From: Alloactinosynnema sp. L-07
GTDB lineage: Bacteria; Actinomycetota; Actinomycetes; Mycobacteriales; Pseudonocardiaceae
NCBI RefSeq assembly: GCF_900070365.1
Contig: NZ_LN850107.1
Span: 4,464,001 to 4,528,000, forward strand
Direction: 5' to 3'
Length of the DNA stretch: 64,000 nucleotides
Shown piece by piece: positions 53,693 to 62,544 of the stretch. The notes beneath the pieces were generated by a model. It was given only the letters and a program-made list of their open reading frames with translations, did no database searches and was not told where the DNA came from. Position numbers and translations under genes: made by a program. Position 1 is the stretch's first letter, and each line of letters opens with the position of its first letter.

Positions 53693-56466
53693 GGCCGACC
53701 TCCCGCAAGCGCGGACCGCAGGTGCGCCGGCTCCACATCGGCACCGCCCGCCTGCTCGCCCGCGACCGCCAACAGCCGCTTCACCAGCGGCGTGAACACC
53801 GGCCGCACCCCGAACGCCAGCCCCTCGCGCGGCGGTCCGTCCAGCCCGAGCAGGACGTGCTCCTTGCCGACGAACGCGTGACCCTCGAGCCGCGCGTGCC
53901 GGGCCGCCGCGACGAGGACACCGGTCGTGGCCGCCGACGGAACGTGCGCCAGCCCCCACGGGGGCCGCCTCTGTGCCGCCGTGACCAGGTCGGCGAGGTC
54001 CACCCCGCGCGACCACCGCGCACTGACCGCATCCAGTTCCCGAAGCGCGGAGTCCAGCCGCGCCGACCGCCGATGCTCGCGCGGTCCTTCGCCCCCCGCG
54101 CTAGCCCTGCCCCGCAACGAAGGCGGAGCCAGCGCGTACCTGGACACCGCCACCACCACCTCGTCGCCGGTCAGCCGCCCACGTCGCACCGCGAGCCGGC
54201 AGGCCTCCTCGAACACCGCACGGGCGGGCACGCCGAACGCCGAGGTCGCGGGCCCCAACGGGGTCGGCTCGGGTTCGCGCATCGAGTTCGCCGCCCCGTG
54301 GGAAAGCCGGACCACGACCTCGTCCACGCACACCCCTTCGGCCGCGAGGACGCACGTGACGACCGACGGCGGCCCCGACAGCACGGCCGTCAGCACGTGC
54401 CACGGGCGGATCAGGACCGTCCGGTGTTCCCGGGCGATATGCAATGCGCCGCGCAACACCTCTTCCGCACCCGCCGTGAGCCCGCTCGGCGCCGAGCAAC
54501 CCCCGCCGAGCACACGCTCCAGCGCTCTCCCGAGCCGTTCGACGGTCGCGCCCGCCGCCGCCAACGCCGCACCGCACTCCCTATCCACCGCCGCCGCGAG
54601 CAGCAACTGCGTCACATCCACGAACGGCTGCCCGGCGGCGTGTGCGAGCGACCAGGCCCCGTGCACCGTCTCGCAGTGGGCCTCGGTCAACGACTCGGCC
54701 GCCGCCAACCAGTCGGGCGGCTCCGGCAACGCGGCCCGCACGACCTCGCGTGCGCCGCGCCGTGCGCGAGCAGCAGGCTGCCGCCGGGAACCGACCTGCA
54801 CAGGACCGGCATCCTCGTCCGCCGCCGGGCTCGCATCCGCCTCCAGCGCCTCGACGACTTCCGACGTCAAAACCGCGTCGACCACTACCGCCCGCTCGCC
54901 CGCGTCGGCAGGACCCGATGCCCCGACCACTTCGGCCGCAGCCTCCACCGCCGCGACCTCGGCTGTGCCCGGCGTGTCCGTCGCGGCAGGCACGATCAGC
55001 GCCTCCAGCGGCACGACCAGCTGCGTCACCGTCGGCCCGGCGGCGATCGCGGCAGCCGTCGCCCGCGCGTGCGCTGCCACCGCCCCGACGGCGGGCACCT
55101 GCCGCGCCACGGCGTCCAGCAGCGCGACCGCCGCCGCCGCGCCCTGCCGCTGGGTCGCTGCCACCTCCGGGTGCCAGGACCACGGCACGGGCTCGGCCGC
55201 GCTCACCGGGGTCCCGGGGGCCGACCTCGCCAACTCCGCCCGCACCCGCGCCCAACTGTCCTGCAACCGCTCGTCGCCGAAGAACGCGGCCGAGCCATCG
55301 AACCACCGGTCCCCCGCGTCCCGCGCCTCGGCCCGCCCTGACCGGGCGTACCGGGCCGCGCACACCCGGGCGGCGGCCAGCGCGTCGCCGGTGCGGCTGG
55401 CCGCGTCGAGCGCCGCCGCACCCCGTTCCGCCAGGTCCGCCCCCACCTCGCTGGAGGTCTCCAGCAGCCCGCACACCGCACTCACCAGCACGTTCGCCGC
55501 GTGCCGCGCCTGCTCCAGCTCAGATGGCCGGGCCAGCGCGAGGCAGAGTTCATCGCCCTCGATCATTCCGATGGCGTGCCGGTACATGCCCACAGCCAGG
55601 TCCCGCCGCCCCCGCCCGGCCAGCACGTCGGCCCAGACCAGCACCGCCCAGGCCAGCTCGTAGGGCGTCACCCTCTTGACGGCCTGGCCGACGAGCGCGC
55701 CCGACACGACGTCTTGCGCTTGCTCCTCGTTCGCCGCGTCCTGCCCGCTTACGAGTACCGCGACCGCGCCCAGCCGGACGTACCGCTCGGCTGGCCGGTC
55801 CCTGTGCGCCACGGCCTGCCCGAGCCGCAGGAGCCGCCGCCCCTCCGCCGGGTCGCCGAGGTCGCAGGCCGCCAGCGCGCGCACCACGTGGCCGCGCGCG
55901 GCGACCACGGCCTGCCGGAAGATCGGCGACTCCGGCAGGTCCGCGACCGCCGCCGAGCCCAGCGCCGCCGCGAGCCGGGCCGCGCCGACGGCCTGCGAGG
56001 CCTCCGCCGCCCGCAGCTCCAGGATCCGCGCGCACAGCCCGTCCGCAGGGTGCTCGGCCAGCGCCCGCAGGTAGGCGTCGAGCGCGGTGCGCGGGTCGCC
56101 GTGCCACATGGCCCGGTCGCCGAGCCGGTACTCCCGTCGCGCGCCGTGCCTGCAGAACGCGACCGGCGTGCAGCGGTGCCTGCGCGACCGTGCCCGCCGG
56201 GTGCCGCCGGTCTGCGGCTCGATCAGCGATCCGATCGGGTCGGCGTACACCACCCGGTAGAGCGACGCGAGCAGCAGCGGCAGCACGGGCGCGTCGCCGA
56301 AATACACCGCCACCGCGACGACGAGCGCCGCGACGAGCCAGTGCCGCTGCCCGAGCAGGCAGACGGCGGCCACGGCGAGCGCGGGCGCCGGGCCGACCTC
56401 GGCCAGCAGCGCCGCCGAGGCCAGCAGGGCGGGAACCCACAGCACCGCCAGACGCACGGCGTTCAC
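53686..56466 (-). CDS. Membrane protein with TPR-like middle and Clp_N-like repeats
   Basis: 926 residues from GTG 56466. The N-terminal 80 residues form two or three membrane helices ('LAVLWVPALLASAALLAEV', 'HWLVAALVVAVAVYF'). A helical TPR-like region follows (about 120-430), then a low-complexity Ala/Glu/Val linker. Toward the C-terminus are helical pairs like Clp N-terminal repeats: 'HGAWSLAHAAGQPFVDVTQLLLAAAVDRECGAALAAAG', 'EVLRGALHIAREHRTVLIRPWHVLTAVLSG' and 'AARHARLEGHAFVGKEHVLLGLDG'. Clp_N repeats bind substrates or adaptors for AAA+ unfoldases; here no AAA+ domain is present. It overlaps the TPR gene downstream and ends five bases before the CHAT stop region, so it is co-translated with them. 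Confidence 0.82.
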   Translation of the reverse strand: MNAVRLAVLWVPALLASAALLAEVGPAPALAVAAVCLLGQRHWLVAALVVAVAVYFGDAPVLPLLLASLYRVVYADPIGSLIEPQTGGTRRARSRRHRCTPVAFCRHGARREYRLGDRAMWHGDPRTALDAYLRALAEHPADGLCARILELRAAEASQAVGAARLAAALGSAAVADLPESPIFRQAVVAARGHVVRALAACDLGDPAEGRRLLRLGQAVAHRDRPAERYVRLGAVAVLVSGQDAANEEQAQDVVSGALVGQAVKRVTPYELAWAVLVWADVLAGRGRRDLAVGMYRHAIGMIEGDELCLALARPSELEQARHAANVLVSAVCGLLETSSEVGADLAERGAAALDAASRTGDALAAARVCAARYARSGRAEARDAGDRWFDGSAAFFGDERLQDSWARVRAELARSAPGTPVSAAEPVPWSWHPEVAATQRQGAAAAVALLDAVARQVPAVGAVAAHARATAAAIAAGPTVTQLVVPLEALIVPAATDTPGTAEVAAVEAAAEVVGASGPADAGERAVVVDAVLTSEVVEALEADASPAADEDAGPVQVGSRRQPAARARRGAREVVRAALPEPPDWLAAAESLTEAHCETVHGAWSLAHAAGQPFVDVTQLLLAAAVDRECGAALAAAGATVERLGRALERVLGGGCSAPSGLTAGAEEVLRGALHIAREHRTVLIRPWHVLTAVLSGPPSVVTCVLAAEGVCVDEVVVRLSHGAANSMREPEPTPLGPATSAFGVPARAVFEEACRLAVRRGRLTGDEVVVAVSRYALAPPSLRGRASAGGEGPREHRRSARLDSALRELDAVSARWSRGVDLADLVTAAQRRPPWGLAHVPSAATTGVLVAAARHARLEGHAFVGKEHVLLGLDGPPREGLAFGVRPVFTPLVKRLLAVAGEQAGGADVEPAHLRSALAGGRPC

Positions 56467-56470
56467 CTGC

Positions 56471-59392
56471 TCACCCCCGTCCGATGTAGACGAAGGACTG
56501 CCACAGCACCGGCAGCCCGGCACCGGTCTCCCGCCACCGCGCCAACCGCTCCCGCTGCACCTCGGCGACCGCCCACGCCGCGTCCGGTGCGGTGGTGAGC
56601 CGGTCGGCGAGCCGGTGCGCCAGTCGCAGGAACGTCCGGTTCTCGTAAACCGGGTAGGCGGTGCAGCAGATGTCGTCCGCGCCAGCGAGCATCATCGCGG
56701 CGCTGAAGCCCAACCACTCGTTGGTCAGCGCACCGCCCCGGTCAGCGGAGGCGCCGGTCGCCATGCCCATGCTGTCGCAGCCGACGACGACCGCCCGCGA
56801 CGGCATCGGGAACGTCCCATCGACCAGGTCGCGGATCGTCAGCACGCCGCCGAGCCCGGAGCCAGCGACCTCCAGCCCGTGCAGGCCCGCGTTGCCCAGT
56901 TCGCCGACCATGTGGCCGACCAGGTAGAGCAGCCACTCCCGTTGGTCGGACAACGCGATAAGCAACGCCGACACGTCCGCTTTGGACAGCGGCCGCGCGG
57001 TGGCATGCTCGGCGCCGGGCGGTGGCACGGCCAGCGTCGTGATGTCGGCCGCGCCACCCGCGTTCACGATCGCCGCCCGCACCGGCCGCGGCACGTCGAT
57101 CGGCGGGCGCGACCGGTCGAGACAGCGCGCGATCACCGCCCACCCCGGCACGTGCACGACGGCCGCCCGCTCCACGACCCGTACGTCCGGCTCGACCGAC
57201 AGCGGCAGCCACGCCACCGGCAGGTGGCTGAGCGCGGCAGGCAGCGACACGACCAGCTTGCGGCCCGCCACCTCGTCCGCCGCCAAACCCCGCCGCAACG
57301 GCGCGGGCAGGAACGCGTCCGCGATGCCGGCGAGCAGGCGCAGCTCGCGGCCCGGCTCATCGGGCCGCCCGAGCGGGCCGCGCAGCACGCGCCGAATCAC
57401 GTCCGCGTGGTCCTCACCGGGCTGCTCCAGCGGCAGCGCCAGCGCCAGCGCGGTGAGCGCGGCGGCGGCAGGGCTGCCGGACCGCTGGTCGACCCAGCCG
57501 TGCGTCCACCGGCCCTGCGGGGTGCGCACCGCCCAGTAGTGCCTGTCGGCGACGGTCACCGCGCTCCAGTACCAGCAGCGGCCCGCCGTGGCGACCAGCC
57601 GCAGGTCCAGGTCGAACGCCTCCGTGCCAGCGTCCACCGGCAGCCGCCCGCCGCCGACCCGGGCCGTTGGCGGACGCGTGACGGGGCTGAAGCCGGCCAT
57701 GACCAGGCTCGCGTCCACGTCGGTCGGCGGCGCGGGCTCATCGCCGACGACCGGGCCGGGGTCGGTGAACTGGCGCAGCAGGCCGAGCATGCTCGCGTCG
57801 CCCGTCGCCGTGCCAGCGGGCAGCACCTCGCCCCGGGCCGCCTCCAGCAGCTCGGCGACCAGTTCGCTGTCGCCGACGGTGTCGGCGAGCCGGAGCGCGG
57901 TCGCGAACACGTCCAGCTGCCGTGCGGACCACTGGGCCCGCCAACGGCCCGAGGGCAGCTGGTAACGGGCGCGGTTGGCGACCAGGAGCGCTTCGGCGAC
58001 GTGCCCGAGCGCCGCCGCCGAGTCGCCCTGCGCCTCGCACAGCTTCGCCAGCACCAGCCGGGCGTTCACCGCCGCCAAAGGCCGCCGCCGGGCGTCGACC
58101 TGAGCGAGCGCCGCGTCCGCGTCCGTCCGCACGCGGGCCGCCGCTTCCGGGCGGGCGAGGTTGACCGTGGCGCGGAGCAGCAGCTCGGCGGCGGTGTCGT
58201 CGCGGCTGCTGGCGACGTTCGCTCGACCGTCCTCGCCGGAGACGATCTGGTCCAGCGTCCAGGCGACGTGCTCGCCCGACCCGTGCCGGACCGCAAGCCG
58301 GGCGAGCCACATCTCGGTGCGGGTCAGGAGCTCGTTGTCGCGGGCGCGCACGGCCCGCAACCGGACCGCGTGCACCTGTCGGAGTACGGCGACGACATCG
58401 TCCTGTTCGAGGTCGAGTTCCAGCAGGGCGAGCGCGGCCCGGTCCCGCCACCGCCGGGTCCGCCGCCCCGTGAGCAGGCCGAGCGCGGTCGCCAGTGCGT
58501 CCCGCCCGTCCTCGTCCCGGCCGCTGGCCAGCAGGATGGAAGCGGTGCCGAGCGCGCACCAGCCGCGCACGGCCGGCGCGGCGGCGGTGTCGCGGGCCTT
58601 CGCCGCGCCCGCGATCGCCGCGTCGAGGTCGCCACCGTGGAACGCCGCGACGGCACGGCACATCGTCACCACCGGCGCACACTCGGCGGGCACGTCACCG
58701 CACGCGTCGAGGAACGGCGGGGCGATGTCGGCGTTGTCGCCGCCCGCGAGGTCGACGGCGGTCGCGAACACCGGCAGGTTTCCCTTGAGCGCTAAGGACC
58801 ACAACGTCCGCAGTGGCAGGAATCCGAGCAACGCCCGGCGGTCGCCAGCGGCGCGGAACCAGACGCCCAGCGGCAACGTGAGCACCACGACCTGCACGCT
58901 CATCGCGCACAGCACCGGCAGCCACCACGTCTCCCAGCCGAACGGCACCCCCGCCAGCGCCACCACCACGCCCACCCACGTGCGCACCCCGAAGAACGGC
59001 ACCGCCAGCACGATCAGCACGAGCTGCACCGGCCCCGCGCCCGCCGCCAGACCGCCCGCGAGCACCAGCGCCGCGAGGAAGAGTACGCGCAGCAACGGGT
59101 GCAGCACTTCCCTGACGTCCACGATCCGCGCCGCGTCGGCGGGCAACGACCCGATGTGCGCCCGCGAGGTTCGCGCCCGACGCAGCGCCCGCCGGTCCGT
59201 GATCGCCCCGACCAGGCTGCTCGTCACCATCGAGTCGGTCCAGCCGAACTGGCGGCCCGCGATCAGCACGTCCACCGGCGAGCCCAGCGCGGCGACCTCG
59301 CGGTCCGCCGCCCCGCCGCGTTCGGCGAGCCACCGCACGGCGTCCAACGCGGAACCCGGCCACGTCGGCGCGGCCCGCCTACCTCGCGACAC
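56471..59392 (-). CDS. Membrane-anchored CHAT (caspase-like) protease
   Basis: 973 residues from GTG 59392, overlapping the upstream gene by 14 bases. Four or five membrane helices at about residues 90-190 ('LLRVLFLAALVLAGGLAAG', 'VQLVLIVLAVPFFGV', 'MSVQVVVLTLPLGVWF') precede a helical TPR-like region (about 200-560) and a C-terminal CHAT domain. The catalytic dyad is readable: His near residue 827 in 'LYLVGHMVGELG', and Cys near 872 in 'AVVVGCDSMG'; the typical 'LHGLEVAGS' and 'TNEWLGFSAAMMLAGADDICCTAYPV' follow. CHAT proteases act in bacterial conflict, for example gasdermin cleavage or the type III-E CRISPR TPR-CHAT. No gasdermin-like small hydrophobic protein is seen nearby, so the substrate may be one of the operon proteins. 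Confidence 0.88.
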   Translation of the reverse strand: MSRGRRAAPTWPGSALDAVRWLAERGGAADREVAALGSPVDVLIAGRQFGWTDSMVTSSLVGAITDRRALRRARTSRAHIGSLPADAARIVDVREVLHPLLRVLFLAALVLAGGLAAGAGPVQLVLIVLAVPFFGVRTWVGVVVALAGVPFGWETWWLPVLCAMSVQVVVLTLPLGVWFRAAGDRRALLGFLPLRTLWSLALKGNLPVFATAVDLAGGDNADIAPPFLDACGDVPAECAPVVTMCRAVAAFHGGDLDAAIAGAAKARDTAAAPAVRGWCALGTASILLASGRDEDGRDALATALGLLTGRRTRRWRDRAALALLELDLEQDDVVAVLRQVHAVRLRAVRARDNELLTRTEMWLARLAVRHGSGEHVAWTLDQIVSGEDGRANVASSRDDTAAELLLRATVNLARPEAAARVRTDADAALAQVDARRRPLAAVNARLVLAKLCEAQGDSAAALGHVAEALLVANRARYQLPSGRWRAQWSARQLDVFATALRLADTVGDSELVAELLEAARGEVLPAGTATGDASMLGLLRQFTDPGPVVGDEPAPPTDVDASLVMAGFSPVTRPPTARVGGGRLPVDAGTEAFDLDLRLVATAGRCWYWSAVTVADRHYWAVRTPQGRWTHGWVDQRSGSPAAAALTALALALPLEQPGEDHADVIRRVLRGPLGRPDEPGRELRLLAGIADAFLPAPLRRGLAADEVAGRKLVVSLPAALSHLPVAWLPLSVEPDVRVVERAAVVHVPGWAVIARCLDRSRPPIDVPRPVRAAIVNAGGAADITTLAVPPPGAEHATARPLSKADVSALLIALSDQREWLLYLVGHMVGELGNAGLHGLEVAGSGLGGVLTIRDLVDGTFPMPSRAVVVGCDSMGMATGASADRGGALTNEWLGFSAAMMLAGADDICCTAYPVYENRTFLRLAHRLADRLTTAPDAAWAVAEVQRERLARWRETGAGLPVLWQSFVYIGRG

Positions 59393-60377
59393 GGTCCCAC
59401 CACTGCTCGCCGACGATCCGGCTGCGCCGCCAGTAGGCGCGCGCGATCGCGCCGAACGGCAGCCGGGGGTCGCCGCGGTCGATGCGCAGCATCCAGATGC
59501 CATGCCAGGTCTCGACTAGCGCGCCGATGACGTTGCCGAGCACGAACAGCCCGGTCAACGGGGTGCCCAGCAGCACCACCGGCACCCGGACCAGCACGTG
59601 CGCCAGTGGCGACGAGTTCTCCGGCGCCACGCCGAACACCAGCACCAGCGGCAGCAGCCAGTAGTCGCCGGTGTCGACTAGGTGCCGGGCGAGCAGGACC
59701 GCCGCGGCCACCCCGGACAGCCGGCCGACCAGGACGGCGGCCAGGTACCAGCGCATCCGCTTGCGCACCAGCGGCCCGGAGATCCGGCGGCCGGACGGCA
59801 GTTGGTCGCGTAGCAGCCCGGCCACCAACGCCGAGCGGCGACCGGACGTGCGGCGGGCCAGATCCTCGGGCAGCGGCGCGGTGGGGGCCGCGCCGACGGG
59901 TGCGCGCACGGGCCGGGTGGTCGGCACGAGATCGTCGCAGGTCGCCGTGGACCGGGTGCGGGCCGCCCAGGCGAGCACGTGGTCGGCGGTGACACCGCGT
60001 TCGGCCAGGTCCGGGGCGAACCCGGCCTCGACGGCGGCGGCGAGCAGGTGCGGCGTTGCGGCGGCGGCCTCACCGGTCGTGGCGGCCATCCCGACCGCCG
60101 CGTCGATCAACGCCCGCAGTTCGACGCTCGGCGGAACGAGCCCACCCGGTGCCCCGACCGGCTCGTGGCCCGTCGGCAGCACTCCGACCAGGCCCGTGAG
60201 GACGGTCCGGAGGCGTCCGGGCCGCTCGGCGAGATCGGTCAGCGCGGCGACGAGGAGCGCTGGTCCGGTAGTGGTTTCTCCGGTGGAGGCGGCGCGCGCT
60301 GCGGCGTCCACGAGGGCGGTCGCGGCGGTCGGCGTGAGCACGTCGATCACGCCGGGTAATTCACGAGACTTGCTCAT
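59379..60377 (-). CDS. Membrane protein with Clp_N-like head
   Basis: 332 residues from ATG 60377. Residues 10-150 form Clp_N-like helical pairs ('ALVDAAARAASTGETTTGPALLVAALTDL', 'IDAAVGMAATTGEAAAATPHLLAAAVEAGFAPDLAERG'). After a linker, about four membrane helices lie between 210 and 300 ('WYLAAVLVGRLSGVAAAVLLA', 'YWLLPLVLVFGVA', 'LVRVPVVLLGTPLTGLFVLGNVIGALV'). It ends 'VGEQWWDRVAR', overlapping the CHAT gene start. The same Clp_N/membrane pairing occurs in the 926-residue neighbour, suggesting that the two are related components of one complex. Confidence 0.8.
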   Translation of the reverse strand: MSKSRELPGVIDVLTPTAATALVDAAARAASTGETTTGPALLVAALTDLAERPGRLRTVLTGLVGVLPTGHEPVGAPGGLVPPSVELRALIDAAVGMAATTGEAAAATPHLLAAAVEAGFAPDLAERGVTADHVLAWAARTRSTATCDDLVPTTRPVRAPVGAAPTAPLPEDLARRTSGRRSALVAGLLRDQLPSGRRISGPLVRKRMRWYLAAVLVGRLSGVAAAVLLARHLVDTGDYWLLPLVLVFGVAPENSSPLAHVLVRVPVVLLGTPLTGLFVLGNVIGALVETWHGIWMLRIDRGDPRLPFGAIARAYWRRSRIVGEQWWDRVAR

Positions 60378-61083
60378 CCGGTGACTCCGGGGCGGTTTCG
60401 GACACCTCCGCGACGGCCTGTTCCACGTAGGTGACGGTCAGCAACTGGATTCGCTCCGCGCTCACCGAGACCGCGTTCACTCGGGGCAGCACGACGAGGT
60501 CGGCGGCGTTGGCGGGACGGTAGCTGATCTCGCCGCGCAAGGTCAGCTCGCGGTCGCAGGACTCGGTGACGGAGGTGTTGAAGCTGTGCAGGTAGCCGGC
60601 GACATAGCCGCCGTCGGCGAGCATGCAGCCGACGTAGACGCGCATACCGGGGTGTTCGGTGAACAACAGCCACCATGCCGATTTCTGCGGATCACGCCGT
60701 TTGCGCTGCTCGGCGGTCTTGCCGAAGAATTTGCCACCCCACTCGCCCACCCGTGGCGAAGCAGCGAGAAATGCGACTAGAACTGCGGCCGACAATGCCC
60801 CGGCCGCCCACAGCACCACTTCCGCCAAATGCTGCGCGAGGTAACCCCGGGGATCCGTCACCAAAGTGCTGAAATGCGGAAACGCCCCCAACGCCGTCCA
60901 GAACAGCACAAGAACAACACCGACCACTGCGTCCACCGCAACCCCGGAGAACAGGATGACCAGCGTCTCCTCGAACGCCGAACGAGTGATTTCGGGCGTG
61001 CGCCTGCGCAATCGCCGCTGGAAGACGTACCCGGGTAGGGCGAGGACGAGCAACGCCAACACCGCAACCACGGACGTAGGCAC
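60361..61083 (-). CDS. Membrane protein (DUF6338-like), first gene of CHAT operon
   Basis: 240 residues from GTG 61083, with GGGGAGG six bases upstream. One N-terminal helix ('VVAVLALLVLALPGYVF') is followed by 'RRTPEITRSAFEETLVILFSGVAVDAVVGVVLV' and a third helix at about 100-120. The soluble C-terminal half contains 'WWLLFTEHPGMRVYVGCMLADGGYVAGYLHSFNTS' and 'SYRPANAADLVVLPRVNAVSVSAERIQLLTVTYV', a conserved-looking pattern of DUF6338-type proteins. Function unknown. It overlaps the next gene by 17 bases. Confidence 0.75.
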   Translation of the reverse strand: MPTSVVAVLALLVLALPGYVFQRRLRRRTPEITRSAFEETLVILFSGVAVDAVVGVVLVLFWTALGAFPHFSTLVTDPRGYLAQHLAEVVLWAAGALSAAVLVAFLAASPRVGEWGGKFFGKTAEQRKRRDPQKSAWWLLFTEHPGMRVYVGCMLADGGYVAGYLHSFNTSVTESCDRELTLRGEISYRPANAADLVVLPRVNAVSVSAERIQLLTVTYVEQAVAEVSETAPESPDEQVS

Positions 61084-61119
61084 GTGAAACCTCCCCTGAG
61101 AGAACCGGAATAAACCCCG

Positions 61120-61329
61120 GTGACTGCTACTGTGCGCAAGCCGGAACCGATGCGCCTTCCCCACGACCCGGGAGTCGAAGTGATTTCTCCACCGCGGGAC
61201 GAACCTGACTTCGAGGACGAGGACGAAACGCTGGGCAGCGAACTGGGCCAGCGGATCGTGGACATCACCGAAAAGCTAGATACCGCGTCCGCCCCACCCC
61301 CTCCACCACCCGCCACACCGTCGAAATGA
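61120..61329 (+). CDS. Small acidic, proline-rich protein divergent from CHAT operon
   Basis: 69 residues from GTG 61120. Acidic centre ('PPRDEPDFEDEDETLGSELGQRIVDITEKLD') and a poly-proline tail ('APPPPPPATPSK'). No clear ribosome site; codon use is plausible. It lies 37 bases from the start of the CHAT operon on the other strand, so a regulator or inhibitor role is possible but unproven. Confidence 0.45.
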   Translation: MTATVRKPEPMRLPHDPGVEVISPPRDEPDFEDEDETLGSELGQRIVDITEKLDTASAPPPPPPATPSK

Positions 61330-61937
61330 GCACGCCCGCGCGAAGACGCACCTGCATTTTCACCCCAAGCCCACACTTCGTTACACGCCACCCCGATTCA
61401 GCCGATCATCAAACCCGTTCGGCCTAGCGCACCACCGGTTCGGCGGCACGAGGAACGCGGGGGCCTCGGATTTGGGCTTCCGTCGGCGCACGCGAGGCCA
61501 TCAGCTCGAGTGCTAGGCCCTCGCCACCCGGACGCGCTGCGCTCGCGGAACAGCCTGGCCAGCGGCCTACCGGTCGGCGGGTGATCCCCGGTCGGGCGAT
61601 CCCGCTACCGGAAGCCGCCCTCGCGGACAGCGAGCGAGTGCTGGGACCCGACCACCCACGACCGAGACTTCGGCTGGAACCTGGACACAGTCAGAGGCAA
61701 CTAAACCAGCGTCGCGCCCCGCACACCAGAACACGCGAAGTCGGCTGGCACTGTCAGCGTTCTGTCATCGGCATGAGCGCGCATTCGTTTACCCGGATTC
61801 TCCGGCGTGTTCCTACGAAGGTCGTGCTCTGCGATGGTGACGACACGGAGATCGCGTTGGGCGGACGCTGTCGCTGTGGTGCGGGACGGCGCTGCACCGA
61901 CGTCACGGTGATGGCGGTGTTCCATTCTGCAAGGCGG
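61330..61937. other. Intergenic region with repeat copy H
   Basis: About 600 bases with no convincing gene. TCATCGGCATGAGCGCGCATTC at 61765-61786 is the best match to the combined recombinase-associated repeat. It probably marks another insertion boundary. Confidence 0.4.
61765..61786. repeat. Dispersed recombinase-associated repeat, copy H
   Basis: TCATCGGCATGAGCGCGCAT combines the left part seen at copies A, C, F and G (TCATCGGCA) with the right part seen at copies B and E (GGCATGAGAGCGCATT). It is therefore the most complete example. Confidence 0.5.
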
Positions 61938-62244
61938 TTAGAGCAGCTCGTCGTCTTCCAACCTGGACAGCCGCCTCAGCAGGTCCGGCCGGTGCGCCAG
62001 TACGGCCTCGCGCGCTGGCCAGCGGAGGTGGTGGGCCGCGTCAAGCAGCGATTCCGGGAATTCTGAACTTGTGATTCCCTTGTCCGCCAGCGCACACCAG
62101 ATCTCGGCGAGCTCTTCGACGTCCACTGCGTCATTGACGAGCAGATCCTCGACGATGTTCAAGAACCACTCGTGCCGTGACGTTCTCGACAGCAGTCTTA
62201 AGAGGAGTCCGCGGTTCTCCGGTTGGTGTGGGTCGCCCTAATAC
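61938..62244 (-). pseudogene. N-terminally truncated small acidic helical gene
   Basis: The open frame starts right after a stop codon at about 62246 and reads 'PENRGLLLRLLSRTSRHEWFLNIVEDLLVNDAVDVEELAEIWCALADKG' to 'PDLLRRLSRLEDDELL'. The only starts are TTG (62162) and none with a good ribosome site, while coding-like sequence extends before it, so the gene seems to have lost its beginning. It resembles small immunity-type helical proteins; family not recognised. Confidence 0.5.
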
Positions 62245-62544
62245 ACGGCTACTCAACTTTGGAAGCGGCGTTCGCAAATAGGAACATCGCTTGCGACTGT
62301 GGTACAATTTCGGGGTTCTCGCGAATTGATTTTCGCCGACAGTTGCATCCGTCGATGATGCCCCGGCGACCGCCAGCCAGAATTCGTCTCCGAGCCGGGC
62401 TGTCGCCTCCCGGCACGTCCCCATGAGACCGCCTCCTTCGTGCCATGATTCGTGCCATGGCGCCTCTATGAACTCCAGGACATGGTAGGTTGCTAGAGAT
62501 ACCAGCTTGAGACATCAGTGCTGGTCAGAGACGGTAGACAGCAT

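Noticed and set aside
53722..58795. Several 500-700-codon plus-strand frames in the CHAT operon
   Set aside because: Extreme GC content removes stops; they are Arg/Pro-rich and lie opposite coupled genes with ribosome sites and domains.
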